Origin: Argentina anserina | Taxonomy: Eukaryota > Streptophyta > Magnoliopsida > Rosales > Rosaceae | Assembly (NCBI RefSeq): GCF_933775445.1 | Contig: NC_065876.1 | Location: 8,370,001 to 8,434,000, forward strand | DNA length: 64,000 bases | Direction: 5' to 3' | Shown: positions 26,401 to 37,694 of the stretch, piece by piece | Position numbering within the stretch: the stretch's first letter is position 1 | How the letters are laid out: each line of letters opens with the position of its first letter | The notes under the pieces: generated by a model | The model's database searches: none | Told to the model about the DNA's origin: nothing | The model's input: only the letters and a program-made list of their open reading frames with translations | Made by a program: the position numbers and the translations under genes

Positions 26401-26559
26401 CTAATGAGCAAGGAGGATGAGGACAGCTTGAAGTGGCTTAAAATCTTCAACAACTATGATCTCTACGGCAAGAGCAAAGTTCCCATTGATGTCGAGAAAG
26501 TCGAGCCATATTACTTGTCCCTCATCGAGAAGTACTTCACAGCAAAGTTGAAATGGTAA
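23482..26559 (+). pseudogene. MIOX: Myo-inositol oxygenase, damaged locus (probable pseudogene)
   Basis: MIOX is a cytosolic di-iron enzyme converting myo-inositol to D-glucuronate. Exon 1 (23482-23680) starts MTIQQVEKSEAV, includes DGGFVVPK, then needs a frame change near 23620-23640 to read FIAPEINAFGQTF. Intron 1 (23681-25772) holds a LINE. Exon 2 (25773-26559) resumes DYNAESERQKG but hits a TGA at 25846-25848 where the family has Tyr, between HIHQT and DFVKKM. After it, the catalytic core is open to the KLKW terminus. Expected metal-ligand motifs remain: EHLLQTAE, LIHDLGK, SWGHDDYM, RYHSFYP and NNYDLY. Odd changes are a two-residue insertion before LIHDLGK and LLLRSFGG in place of the usual Pro. 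A shorter protein from ATG 25864 (231 residues) is possible but would lack the N-terminal region. Confidence 0.88.
23796..25744 (+). mobile_element. 5'-truncated LINE (L1-type) inserted in MIOX intron 1
   Basis: The insertion is bounded by a perfect 11 bp duplication GGAATGATATG at 23785-23795 and 25745-25755. The interior is one uninterrupted frame from 23798 to the stop at 25547-25549: the reverse-transcriptase C-terminal part (PMSCFRFPKGICDDMN), a zf-RVT zinc-binding region with CPVCGG and HALLLC, and an RNase H domain with TDACW, EARAVL and RSDSQNV. A short 3' untranslated region ends in a poly-A run at about 25734-25744. Only the 3' end of ORF2 is present, as is usual for 5'-truncated insertions. 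The open frame implies a recent event. Confidence 0.96.
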
Positions 26560-26914
26560 ACCATTTACATTTTGATTCATTCAGGAGTGTACATCGTGTT
26601 AGTTCTTGAGAGAAGTGTATCCCATTATGTAATCAGATAGATAAGGTGTCCATAATTTTATGGCAAGTTAATTTCTTTTGACAGCCAATAATTTGAGCTG
26701 CTGCTACTGAGAAAGTTACGAACTTTGAAAAGAAATACATTCTAAGGATGGAACAGTTTGAGTTCTAAACCTGAGATACAAATATACACCCTATCACTAA
26801 TAGAGTCTCTTAACGTTGCTATTTGTAGAATAGAGTACTTAAATACATCAGTTAGCCAGATTAGAATCAAAACTACAATGGAGGCACCTAGAGTACCTCT
26901 CCAACAACAGCATA
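26560..26914. other. Convergent 3' regions of MIOX and IQD
   Basis: Short A+T-rich gap between the MIOX stop and the stop of the minus-strand IQD gene. It should hold both 3' untranslated regions. Nothing else is seen. Confidence 0.6.
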
Positions 26915-29900
26915 TTAGTATCTATAACCTATAGGCATGCCAAGCTTGTCCAAGCGGCCAGATCCCGGGTAGGCTTTATTTGCGAAGTTTGAATGCAAGG
27001 CTGAACTCCTTTGAGCATTTGATCTTGATACCTCGCCAAAGCCATGAATAGAGTACCTTTTTGCTGAACTAGACCTCTCATACTGAAGCCTCTGCTTCGG
27101 GGCGCTAAGTGACCTCAGCTTAGCTTTTGAAGATTGAGTGCAGGCCATATAGTTCGGGTAATCTGAGTACCCACTTACGTAACTTTTCAAGCCATCGCTC
27201 TTTGTTGGAGTGAAAGGGCTTCTCTTTGAATTATCACCCCTCGATGAAGAAGCAGAATAAAACTGTGGGCTGTTGTTAGCAGTGCAGAAAGCATCTTCCT
27301 CAACCACAAAGTTCAAAGGGGTTAATGATTGAACTTCACAAGAAGATGAACTTGGAAGTGTCTGATGGCTTGTTGAGTCCTTTGATGTAGTAAAGCTATG
27401 GCTGTATTGATCTGAAGCAAAAGCAGACTGGAAGAGGTTTCTCCGCTTGGCTGCAATATGGGGTTTCCCAGTATCAATTTCAAGGACCTTATCGTTCTTC
27501 TCATCCTCAGGAGTGCCATTTTTCACTGCAGACCCAGGTTGCTCCCATGATCTATCTGAGTGGGCTCGGTCATGATCACCAATAATTCTACCAGTTGATC
27601 TTGAGCTATTTCTCTGCATAACATAGGGTAAGTAGAATTTGACATGAGGATACATAGGTAGGAGACCAGTAAACAATTTTTTACAAAAGCACATTTTCAG
27701 CATACCCGAAGAATTGATGAATGTTCATGTTTCTTACTCCTGGATTGAAGTCCTTGTTCACATTTTTCAGGGGTAGCAGGACCCTGCGTGCAAAAGGACA
27801 TTTTCTGGTTTAAAGAAAAATGTAACGCAGATGCTTTTGTGAGTGTGCAGATGACATATTTTGGCAAGGATATGTACAATTAAACAGAACTTTGTCTATT
27901 GATCAACAATCAGAGACATTGACAGATAAAGTATCATATCAACTTAACGGATGTTTTGAACAAGGGACGTATAATGAAAAAGAAAACCACAAAAACAGAA
28001 GAATAATCGAATAGTAACAGGCATTTTTTGTTCTTTGTGTTTTTGTAGCTGGCTGCTGAGATCAATAGTGACAGTAGCAGATTAAAGTATGATGATGCAC
28101 AATGTTCAACATACATGTATATGCAGCAGATCTTAGAAACATCAATGTGTCCTTCTAACATGTTATTTGTCTGAAATTTTGTTAATGTACATTTAACATT
28201 CAAATGCAGCATGTTAGAGGGACACATTGAAATTTCAGTACATGTTTTTTGTCTGGAATTTTGTTGATGTACATTTTCTTAGTATTGTAGCCTCATCACT
28301 GGTAGTTCCTGCCACCATTTATATAACAGTAAGAGCTGCGATTTACATCACATACACAGGCATGGATTTCATAGAGCATATTATTACACATCAAACTTTA
28401 TGGAGATTTAATAATATCCACCATGACACTTTCAAAATATCAGTATGCTGTCTGTACTGAAAAGTACATGCAAGTATTGAAAGCCTTCGTGGGTAAAAAG
28501 GAATTGGTCCCCCACAATCAAATTGCAGAAGCATAAAACTTCAAAACTATTTGAAAACTCAAATTGGAGGGAAAAGGGAAATTTGCTTACAGGTTGGTGA
28601 ATCTGAGAAGATTGGGAACTTGAATGTGAATATGAAAGCTCGGAAATCCGAGCTCTCCCTGCACGAGCTCTAGCCTGAGCTCTCAATATTGCTTGAAATC
28701 GCTGGAATCGCTTAGCCCACTTCTTCCTCTCTATATGACCTCTAACCAGTGCTTGAAGCCTCACCAGTCCTTTTAAGGCACGCAATGCTCTCCTCGCCTT
28801 TACAACAAGAAGAGAATCCATTTATCAAACTCAAGATGGAGCAAATAAACCACACCTTCAAATTCATACAACTCCACTAAGATAATTACCAAAACGGAAC
28901 AACATTGTGCGCAAGTAAAGATATCCAAACAGAAAAGACATTATTTTCAACTTTTCGTGAACTACAAGATATGGCGCCAAGTAGTACGAAATCAAAATTT
29001 GAATCAACACAACAAGAGGGAAATTTGTTCTCTGACAGCGCACTAACAAGAACAAGGACATTTCACTACCAGAGCCTACAGAAAGGTAAAAATAAAAAAG
29101 GAGAGATATTTTCACCGTCTGACTGCGATATGTGCAATTTAACAAAACAATATAGCACCCAGCTAACAACCCATAGAAAAGGTCCATTAAGGAAACTCTT
29201 ATTAACAAAGACCACCATACATTTGTGCGGGGAGGGGAAGGAGTGGAGGACCCTATATGACCTGTCTTAAGCATGGCGTTGAAATTAGGCCATTCATACC
29301 TTTATCAGTGCTAATTACAGAAGGACAGTTAAACAACTCCTTTCATATGGCAAAATCTTATCCCACTATTGCCCCACAGAAAGAGAATACTAAAAACAAT
29401 GACCAAAAGACCCAAGCCTTGTTGGATTTAAGCTAAAAGATCCAAGCTTTGAAGATTAAAAATGAAAACCCAAAGTGCGCACCCAATTGAAGTAAAGCTG
29501 TTAGGAAGGTAAGTAAAGGAACAACAGTAAATTAGCTCGGATGCAGTAAAGAAGATCTCACTGCATGACATATTTCTACGTCAACTAGCGATGTCCTACT
29601 GTCTAAAAATAGACGAAACACAGATCAATGGATTCCGACTTATCCATAACACAAAACTGGGATGGCGTGAACAATTATAGAATGGGCTAACAAATCAAGG
29701 ACCCTCAGAGCCATGTGTGAACCCCTTCTTCAGGTCCACACGGCTTTCTTGTTATCATTGCCGTTTTGGTAATAATAAAAAAACGACACCATCAAAAGAC
29801 CTAAGCAAGTTCTGAATAGTTCTATCGTTTCCAGAAAGGAGGAACGTGCAGAGTTAGGATTCACGAAGCCAGATATGGAAGAAGGGACACGTGTCGGAGT

Positions 29901-30409
29901 TTATGCGCTTAGTGCTAATCCCGTAGCACTAACCAAAGTTTAACGGTAAAAGCTTAAAATAATAATAAGAATATACGAACCAAACAGCCTCGGAACGCCG
30001 CTTGGATTTTCACAGCGGCCCACTCCTCGCGAATCCCAATGCTTCCTCCACCGCCGCTGACGTACGACGCGGCGGCGTGGTCGTTGTTGTTGGCGCTGCG
30101 TCCGCTGCTGGTGAGGCGGACGACGGCTCGGGCAGCTTGTGCGGCGGCGACAGCGGCCTCGGCAACGGCGGCTGTCGCGGCGGCCACGGCGATCGCGTGT
30201 TTGTTGGGATCAACGACGAAGTTGTCTGCGGAAGACACGTCGGGTGCTGTCTCATTTCGGTGGTTATGATTGTCTTTTTCTCGGTAGGACTTGACGAAGC
30301 TCCATCGGCGTTTGACGGGCGGCGGTTTCGGGGAGGAAGAGGAGGTGGGGGGTTTGTCGGGCTTTTTGAGGCCGAGGACGCTGCGGAACCATCTGGAGGC
30401 TTTGCCCAT
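26915..30409 (-). CDS. IQD (IQ67-domain) calmodulin-binding protein
   Basis: Plant-specific scaffold that binds calmodulin and usually associates with microtubules, membrane or nucleus. Exons (minus): 30409-29981, 28797-28591, 27783-27706 and 27613-26915, closing as 470 residues. It starts [16 protein letters not shown], the family's conserved N-terminus. The IQ67 region spans about residues 128-190: [20 protein letters not shown] followed by [14 protein letters not shown], with the typical exon junction inside the IQ67. The C-terminal part is Ser-rich and basic with the DUF4005-type block [20 protein letters not shown]. Intron 1 (28798-29980) has no other gene; intron 2 carries a hairpin at 28143-28229. 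The 5' leader contains a GA/CT microsatellite. A Copia LTR in the same orientation lies about 560 bases upstream. Confidence 0.94.
28143..28229. repeat. Near-perfect 20 bp inverted repeat in IQD intron 2
   Basis: The left arm CAATGTGTCCTTCTAACATG (28143-28162) pairs with the right arm CATGTTAGAGGGACACATTG (28210-28229) at 19 of 20 positions, around a 47-base loop. A related direct repeat, TTGTCTG(A/G)AATTTTGTT, occurs in the loop and just after the right arm. It could be a small foldback element or a short-hairpin transcript. Confidence 0.8.
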
Positions 30410-30465
30410 CTGGAGAGAGAGGTCAGGGAAGGGAGTGAGTTTGGGTATGGATAGACATTGGGGAG

Positions 30466-30469
<4 letters not shown>

Positions 30470-30514
<45 letters not shown>
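30470..30514. repeat. (GA)n microsatellite in the IQD 5' leader
   Basis: About 22 uninterrupted GA dinucleotides, some 60 bases upstream of the IQD start codon and read as CT on the coding strand. GA/CT tracts are common in plant 5' leaders and bind BPC/GAGA-type factors in some cases. Confidence 0.9.
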
Positions 30515-30517
<3 letters not shown>

Positions 30518-30966
30518 AGTGGGGTGAAATGTTAGAGGGGAGTGAGTAATAAAAAGAGTGACGGAATGTATTCGGTTGGGATTTTCAATGGAGTTCATTT
30601 ATGTTGTAGTTTGGGATTTGATAGTAACACGTGGGGTGCAAGGGGTAGAGTGAAAAGCCTGGCGCGTGTGGTTCACTGCATCTGGAGATTTCTTCATATT
30701 TTTTCATGGATAAAAAGGATGAAATTCATAATCAGTTAATCACCAATCAGAGGAATGGATATTACTGCCTGTTAAAAGAAAAATTATAATAGCATCAGTA
30801 CATAACAAGTTAACAACACATAGTTTACGAACCCCAAACACAAATAGATGATGCTACATCAAATTATGCTTGTTGCCTAATGATGGCGTAAAACTGAGTG
30901 TTAATATTTTATTTTCTAAATCACAATATAATGTTGTATTAGTTGTCATTTGGATAAATAGGTACT

Positions 30967-31150
30967 TGTTTCAGGATGAAATAATTGTGTTTTATTGAAT
31001 GATATGGGGGCCTATATATAGGCATTACAAAACCACAATCCCGTAGGATTCGGAGTCCTAATCTATTACGGAGATGCTAATCTATCTCCTAACAGGAAAC
31101 CTATTAGGCTAAGACACACATAAGGGTAGAATAGTAATTCTCCCGGAACA
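30967..31150 (-). repeat. 3' LTR of the minus-strand Copia element
   Basis: On the plus strand it runs TGTTTCAGG to CCCGGAACA. It differs from 37506-37689 at about three bases. It points toward the IQD gene start and could influence its transcription. Confidence 0.93.
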
Positions 31151-34100
31151 CTTCCCCTTGTGTCGCATGCCTAGGTTGCATGGTGCACATATCGTTGCCT
31201 CGGTAAAAACCTTGTCAAGCAAAACAAAAACCTCTTGGGTAAAACAAAAGCTTGATCGAAGGGAAAAAGAGCACAACGCACCGTCTACATTTGATAGCAT
31301 CATGTGAGCTAGACTCCCCCTGAAGTCTACGAAACAACTCCCCCTGATTAGTGTCATAATCATGGAGTACAAAGAACAACGTATACAACGTTCATTACAT
31401 GCTTCTCAAACGTAGTCTTGGGCTAATGATTAATCATTAATCTACCCACACATCCTTAGATCATACATGCTATACTTAGCCAAACTTAGATCTTAGGAAA
31501 CAAGATTGCATAACAACTCAAAACAAGAGTTTGCAATGAAAATCAGATTCTCGGATAGAATGACCTTCACTCACTTAAACGGCCATAACTTCTTCGTCAA
31601 AATAGGTATCAGCGAACCGTAAAATGTTCTGAAAAGTAGACACCCGTGGCTTTCCAGTGACATAAGGTTCACAACCTCATCCAATCGGAGCAGTTCACAA
31701 TGCTCTATCGAAGTTGACTGACTTGCAAATTTCCGGACAAGACTGTCCTATTTTGCTAAAACGGCCATAACTCACTCAATATGATAGCTATGAACGAAAG
31801 GTTGATGTCCCTTCAAAGTAGACACATAGACCTTTCCAACGGTACTAATTTCACCATATTTCATCAAGCGAGCTGTCCTGTAGGTCTCGTTGAAGTTGAC
31901 CTACGAAACTGGACAGATTCTGATTTGTCACATTCAATGTGTCTTTCGCAAAAAGAATGGGGGAATGAACCAATGAAGGACTGATTTTGGTCCAAGACAT
32001 AACCGTACGCATCCTCTACGCTACCAGTGTCGACTGCTACACCAAGGCGTACGTTGATGTTGCTGGAGCTGCTGGCGGCGTTGGTGTGGATAGGATTTGT
32101 GTTGGTTCACTGAGTGTAGAACTAAACCCATGTCAAAGAAGCAATGCAAGTCCAATGACAATGCATAGGCGCATAGCTAATCACGTCATAATGAAAGCAA
32201 TAGTGTCCCAACAACACTAACATGTATGAATGTATAGCTCATTGAATCTCTTCATCATCTATACTTAGACGGAATAGAGAATCAAGAATTAGCTTCATAT
32301 GAACACATATAGGTATGAGTTCTTGCAACCGATTGTACTACGTTCTCTCGAACGTCGCAATCTGATTACATAAGCTCTCCGTGGTCTGGAGGCATTTAAA
32401 GTCCCTCGGACACTCTCATATCTGCGTCAAGATCCCTTTACAGATATTCTATGACCACTATCATATGCTGCAAATCAGTTTTCATGGACACTACTACTGA
32501 TCAAGTAGCGGAAAGCAATTATGTCCATAACGAGAGAATATAACTCATCGTAGTCAATACTAGGATAATGAGACAATCTTTGCGCCATAAGTCCTGCATA
32601 TATCGCATGACTTCATCTTTCTCATTACACTTACGAACAACGACCAACATAACAAGTCTAGTTCAGCCTGTATTGATTCTTTCCACTTCGGTCAAGTTGC
32701 TCATCGTTGATGCTTTACAAAGGAATAAGAGCATAAGCGAATACATCATCAATCATGGGAGATCAATACATTAAACACACGCGCGCGCTGTATACGATCA
32801 ATTCATGAGATTTCTATTCTTCTCTAATATCAACAAAATGAGTCTGTAGCGTCCCACAGAAACTTAGTTGATACACATGTTTAGAGGATATCTCTTGATG
32901 ATGGGCGAAATACTTGTGCCTACGCACTTCGCTTCTTTCTAGTTTTGATTCTAGAGAATAATGGTCTCCCCCTCATCTAGGCAGGAGCCAAGACCGAAGC
33001 TATGACCCTTACTAGTCCATCTTTGCGTTTGGCGCCCTTGTTTTGTGGTGCAATGCCACGGGCGCCGACAACACCACAGCGTACGATGGTGCCATCGCCG
33101 GCTTCCTTCCCACTGTCAGGGATGGTGCCAATGGTGCTAGGACCAGGTCATATGAAATTCTCTCATATTCTGAGAGTCCCAACCTTACCGGCACATCACA
33201 GCATTTATGTGCGATCTCGTCACTTTCGCAATATCGGTAAAGTCATTGAGCATCGAATCTTTGACTTTCTGGAGGTCGATAATGCGTTGCACATTTGCTC
33301 ACTTTGAGTAGTGCGGGATCTTAATGAGACATAGTGCCACACCACGTCAATTCCTGGCGTTAAAACCAGAATGGGAGCATTCCATATCTCCCCCTAACGA
33401 CGGGAAGTATGTCTCATCAAAGTGACCGTCTGCTAATATCGCAGGATAAAGATCAACGGTTGTAGATTGGAAATAGCGGACAAGTGTTGGTGATTCATAA
33501 ATCATAACCAACCAGAATACTTAATCGTTTCAAGTAGACCCATTGAGATAACTACAACAGAGGCACATAAACAACTTTAACCAAATAGGCGTTAGTGAAA
33601 AGAACGTTGAGATCGTATCCAGTGACCATCTGGTACGCACTAAACACTTGGCAAGTTGTGGGTCTGAAACGAATAAGTGTCGCTGCATGCAACATCATTA
33701 CATATCCCCATGCAAAAATCGGCAGGTTAGTACCCATAACCAAGTCCGAGCTCTGCTAGATCGTGCAGTGAATGAACATGAGGAATAATATGTTCAACGA
33801 CGATCCCCGTAGATATGCAAAACGAAATCATCAAAGTCATGGAGGTGAATTCTCCAATGGTATCCATTCAAATAGATTTGAGAGGATAAGAAGGGTGGTG
33901 AGCCCTTAGTATGATGATCATAGCTAAAAACTTTAGCGAATGCAGCGTTTCTTGTGGAAAGCAAAGCGACGTGTGACCAACGCGTCGATGCTCTTAACCT
34001 ATACCATAAAAATACCGAAAAATGTCCGTATTCGGTTGGATAGGGTCCACTAATGTCACCTTAAATACTTTGTAAGAATGGAATGTTCTCGGTTGGAGCC

Positions 34101-35179
34101 TTAGCAAATAAGGACTTCCTTGAAATCTAGCAAAAGAACAAGCTTTGCAAAATGAGCGATTGGCATCAGAGATTGTCATGGAGGCATTAGAAGACACGGG
34201 AGGCATCACAAGCTCCTGTGAAGGAGGGGATGCCGCCACCGACGGCCTTAATGCCATGGAGCCGCCGAAATAGGCAGGCTCGGCCTCACCGTGCATGGCA
34301 CGGGTAGGCTCGGCCTCACCGTGTGGAGCATGGGTGAGGTGGTCCTCCAATCGCTTCGTGAACATGAAAAATAGATGATAATGTGAATTTCAAAGAACTC
34401 GAATCATCATATCTTGTTCAAAATGACCAAAAAATGATCATGTCAAAACCGAGAAGCCAGTAAAACCGAACCCATGATTCAAAGAATCTTGAGTTACATA
34501 AAGCTACTGCTGCAGGCAAGCAAAACGATGTCTACAGGCTAACAAAGCTATTGTCGAAGCTTGAAAAAGATACTGTCAATGAAATCTGACAGATTTATTC
34601 CTTTCCATTCTTAACACAAATATCAAGATGAAAATCCATCATTGACATGTATGGCCTTTCAAACTTAGCAAGGCACGAAGATATACAACACAATCTCCGC
34701 ACGAGATCCGTAAAACAACTACCTGCGCCGTAGGACAGTGTGGGTGGTTACGCAATTAGCAAGACACTCGATTTCACGGCGGGACATTCTCAAAATGAAG
34801 ATTAAGAGAGTCAACGACGCGGTGAACTTCTCTACACAATACGCCGTAGGATATTGTAAGAGAGGGGATTGAAACTAATGGCAATCCCATCGAATGTATC
34901 ACATAGCAATAGAACTACATTCTTCAACTCAAGAGTTGGAAAAACATGGTATTGGAGCAGTTGAATACCAAACAATTACGGTGGAAAACCTTCCATTTGG
35001 TGCGGGTGGTCACCAATAATAATAAAATCATTTGAGCTATGAAACGACTTGGAGAAAACTGGAAAATTAACCGGAAAACCATGTCAAATTAACTCAAAAC
35101 CGGGTGAAATTTGGACTGGGAATACGTGACAGCAAGAACTGCTGAAATATACGGAAAACATGACGAGAAACGACGGAAA

Positions 35180-35400
35180 AAAAACGTCGGAAAAACTCGT
35201 CGGAAGCCGGCGGCACCGATTGCCGGAAATCCGGCCGGCGGTGGCCGGACCTCGCCGGTATGGAGGCCGTAACTTCAGGTCCGACAGGGGACGCCGTCCG
35301 GAACCGGATGGCGGTGCCGGAAACGCCGGAAAATGGCCGGAAGGCGGCGAATACGCCGGAAAACGTTCCGGAGACTCCGGAACAGTAACCGGAAAAAACG
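35180..35400. repeat. CCGGAA-rich simple region in the Copia element
   Basis: Dense GCCGGAA / CCGGAAAAC phrases, many of them repeats of a 10-12 base theme. The translation on either strand is low-complexity, so no protein is called. Confidence 0.6.
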
Positions 35401-36954
35401 ACATCAATTTTGACGTTCCGAGGTCCGTTTTCCAAATTTCAAAGTCCAAAATCACAATGTAGTGCTATTGGGGTGCCATGTAACCCAAAAGTGGCCAATT
35501 TAAAAACCACGTGAGTTGTAAACGTTGACCATGCATGCTAAGCCAAGGCAAATAAAATTCTCACAAGTCCAAGAAAGACGAGAAATTTTATAGAATATGC
35601 CAATATTTAATACAACACAAACAAGCTTCCAATTCCAATAGACGACTTAGGATAAAGTCGAGCAATAATCATGGCAATGCCAACGTCATACTTGAAAAAT
35701 AGTAAGCAGAAGACATAGTCAAAATAGAGTGACTAATCAAAAGTCCGTAGCAACAAAATCTTGCATATCGGATTGGGCGGAGCTTTAGCCTGAGGCTCAA
35801 AAATGTTTGCTTGCTTGAGAATGGAAGAATGTTACTTTTCCATCTCCAAAATTCCCTCAAGAAATAGATACAGGTGCCAAAAAGGGCATGCGTTTCTTGG
35901 ATGTGGAGTATGCATCAAGGTCAACTCTGATAATACAACGTCATAGATGTTCATTAAAGCACTTTAAGTGTGTCCCATAGAATTCTTTATTTTTGGGATC
36001 TTTTGTCAGCAAATAGTGCTGCATCAAAGTAATGAATCAACTCAAATAAATGAGTACGTAGACCTTGGGATTATCGTTTATAGACATGAGTTTAAGAAAA
36101 CTCAAACATTCAAATAATAGTCGCGATGGCGACGCATCCATAAGAAACGAGGGTTGTATAGGTTTCGAATAATTGAAATATTCAAGTATGTAACCGGAAT
36201 TAGAAGGGTTGTGATGTATATGGTCACAAAATAATCGATGCATATCGGCGATTCTCATGATCGCACCCAAAACAGCGGTGCACTCAGGCGACCACACGAA
36301 ATCGATATCTTCCTTTTTAAATAATAACGTGACTCCCCCAGGACCGTCACACGAAAAACGTCGACCAAGAGGGGAATCATATCCCTCTTTGGTCTCATCG
36401 GCGTTATAAGAAAGGCCGGAAAAGAAGACAAGAAAAAAAAAGGCTAATAGCGCCCGATAATTTATATATATATATTCAAAAGCAGCAACTTTAAGAAAAA
36501 CATACTTGTTGGTCTGCCAAATAGACCGCATATAAGTAAATTGCTCTGCAAATCGATCGTCATGCATGAAGTTGCTTGTTGAATTCCTTTTCGATCTTCG
36601 TCCGATGACATAAAAATCTTGGGAGGATACGATCGGAATCGTATGTAGATGGCAAAAGTATCGTCCATCTCGGCATGAATGTCATCACCATAGTACGACG
36701 AGTAATCACTTTTCCTATGCAAGCACGCGAAACAGAGTTAGAAAACGAAAACGTGCAAATAAATGATTTAATAAGCAATAGGAAAAGAAAAAGGAAAAAA
36801 AAGAAATAGTTTAAAGGCCCAAAAGGGTAGAGAAGACGGGAGTAGCTTCTCTTGAGCGAAGAGTTTGCTTGTGCAGTTCGCGTTCATTGCGTATATATGC
36901 GGGAGGAGCAATTTTGAATCCTCTGATGCGGGGTTTGTCGGGGCAAAAAGATGT

Positions 36955-37375
36955 TTTTGCGGAGCGAATGCGGAGGATACCCTGCGGGGCTGCGGAGGCT
37001 GCAGCAGGGGGGTCGCAGGGTCTGCAGGGGGGGGGGTCGCAGGGGCTGCACGGCAGGGCAGCGTGCGGGGCGGCGGGGGCAGCGTGCAGGGGCAGCGCGC
37101 GGGGCTGCGGGGGCAGCACGCAGGGGCTGCGCGCAGGGGTTGCAGGGGCAGCACGCAGGGGCTGCGCGCGGGGCTGCAGGGGCAGCACGCAGGGGCTGCG
37201 CGCAGGGGTTGTGGGGCTGCGTGCAGGGCTTGCGGGCAGGGGCTGCGCGCGGGGCTGCGGGGCTGCGTGCAGGGGCTGCGCGCGTGGCTGCGGGGGCAGC
37301 ACACAGGGGCTGCGCGCGGGGCTGCGGGGGCAGCACGCAGGGGCTGCGGTGCGGCGGCAGCGATGCAGCGGCTGC
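36955..37375. repeat. G-rich tandem repeat in the retroelement leader
   Basis: Units of about 34 bases built from GGGGCAGCACGCAGGGGC followed by TGCGCGC and GGGG. One homopolymer run of eleven G occurs near 37027. The same theme, on the opposite strand, fills the leader of the sister copy at 63750-64000. Strong strand asymmetry and many GGGG runs make G-quadruplex formation plausible. The long open frames here are a by-product of composition. Confidence 0.85.
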
Positions 37376-37505
37376 AGGAGGTGCGCCGGCGAGGAGATGC
37401 CGGAGCTTGGAATCGACGGCGGCCGGCGGAGGAGAGAGAGAGAGAGAGAGAAAAAAAAAATAGGGCTCTAAAAGTTCAGGGTTTTAGAGCAACGTGCTGA
37501 TAACG

Positions 37506-37689
37506 TGTTTCAGGATGAAATAATTGTGTTTTATTGAATGATATGGGGGTCTATATATAGGGATTACAAAACCACAATCCCGTAGGATTCGGAGTCCTAA
37601 TCTATTACGGAGATGCTAATCTATCTCCTAACAGGAAACCTATTAGGCTAAGACACACATAAGGGTATAATAGTAATTCTCCCGGAACA
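37506..37689 (-). repeat. 5' LTR of the minus-strand Copia element
   Basis: The partner of 30967-31150, followed in element orientation by the primer-binding site and the GC-rich leader. It is flanked by the GTACT target duplication. Confidence 0.93.
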
Positions 37690-37694
37690 GTACT

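Larger units (their letters stand above)
30967..37689 (-). mobile_element. Copia-type LTR retrotransposon, degenerate interior, minus orientation
   Basis: LTRs of 184 bp lie at 30967-31150 and 37506-37689. The right one is the 5' LTR because the element reads on the minus strand. A perfect duplication GTACT flanks it (30962-30966 and 37690-37694). Next to the 5' LTR, in element orientation, is CGTTATCAGCACG, the presumed primer-binding site, and then a leader with a GC-rich tandem repeat. Broken Copia coding is readable on the minus strand: integrase at about 34350-33560 (SFARFQGSPYLLRLQP, LPIFAWGYVMMLHAATLIR) and reverse transcriptase at about 32590-32350 (YPSIDYDELYSLVMDIIAF). RNase H was not found. 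The LTRs differ at about three positions, far fewer than the interior damage would suggest. Confidence 0.9.

Noticed and set aside
30002..30454. 150-codon plus-strand open frame over IQD exon 1
   Set aside because: It is antisense to a well-supported IQD exon. The open frame follows from high G+C.
35084..35455. Pro/Ser-rich 123-codon minus-strand frame
   Set aside because: Generated by the CCGGAA-rich simple region inside the degenerate Copia element. No domain.
36865..37500. Long Gly/Ala/Cys-rich and Pro/Ala-rich open frames on both strands, up to 211 codons
   Set aside because: They are open in several frames at once because of the G-rich tandem repeat in a retroelement leader. No domain and no coding signature is visible.
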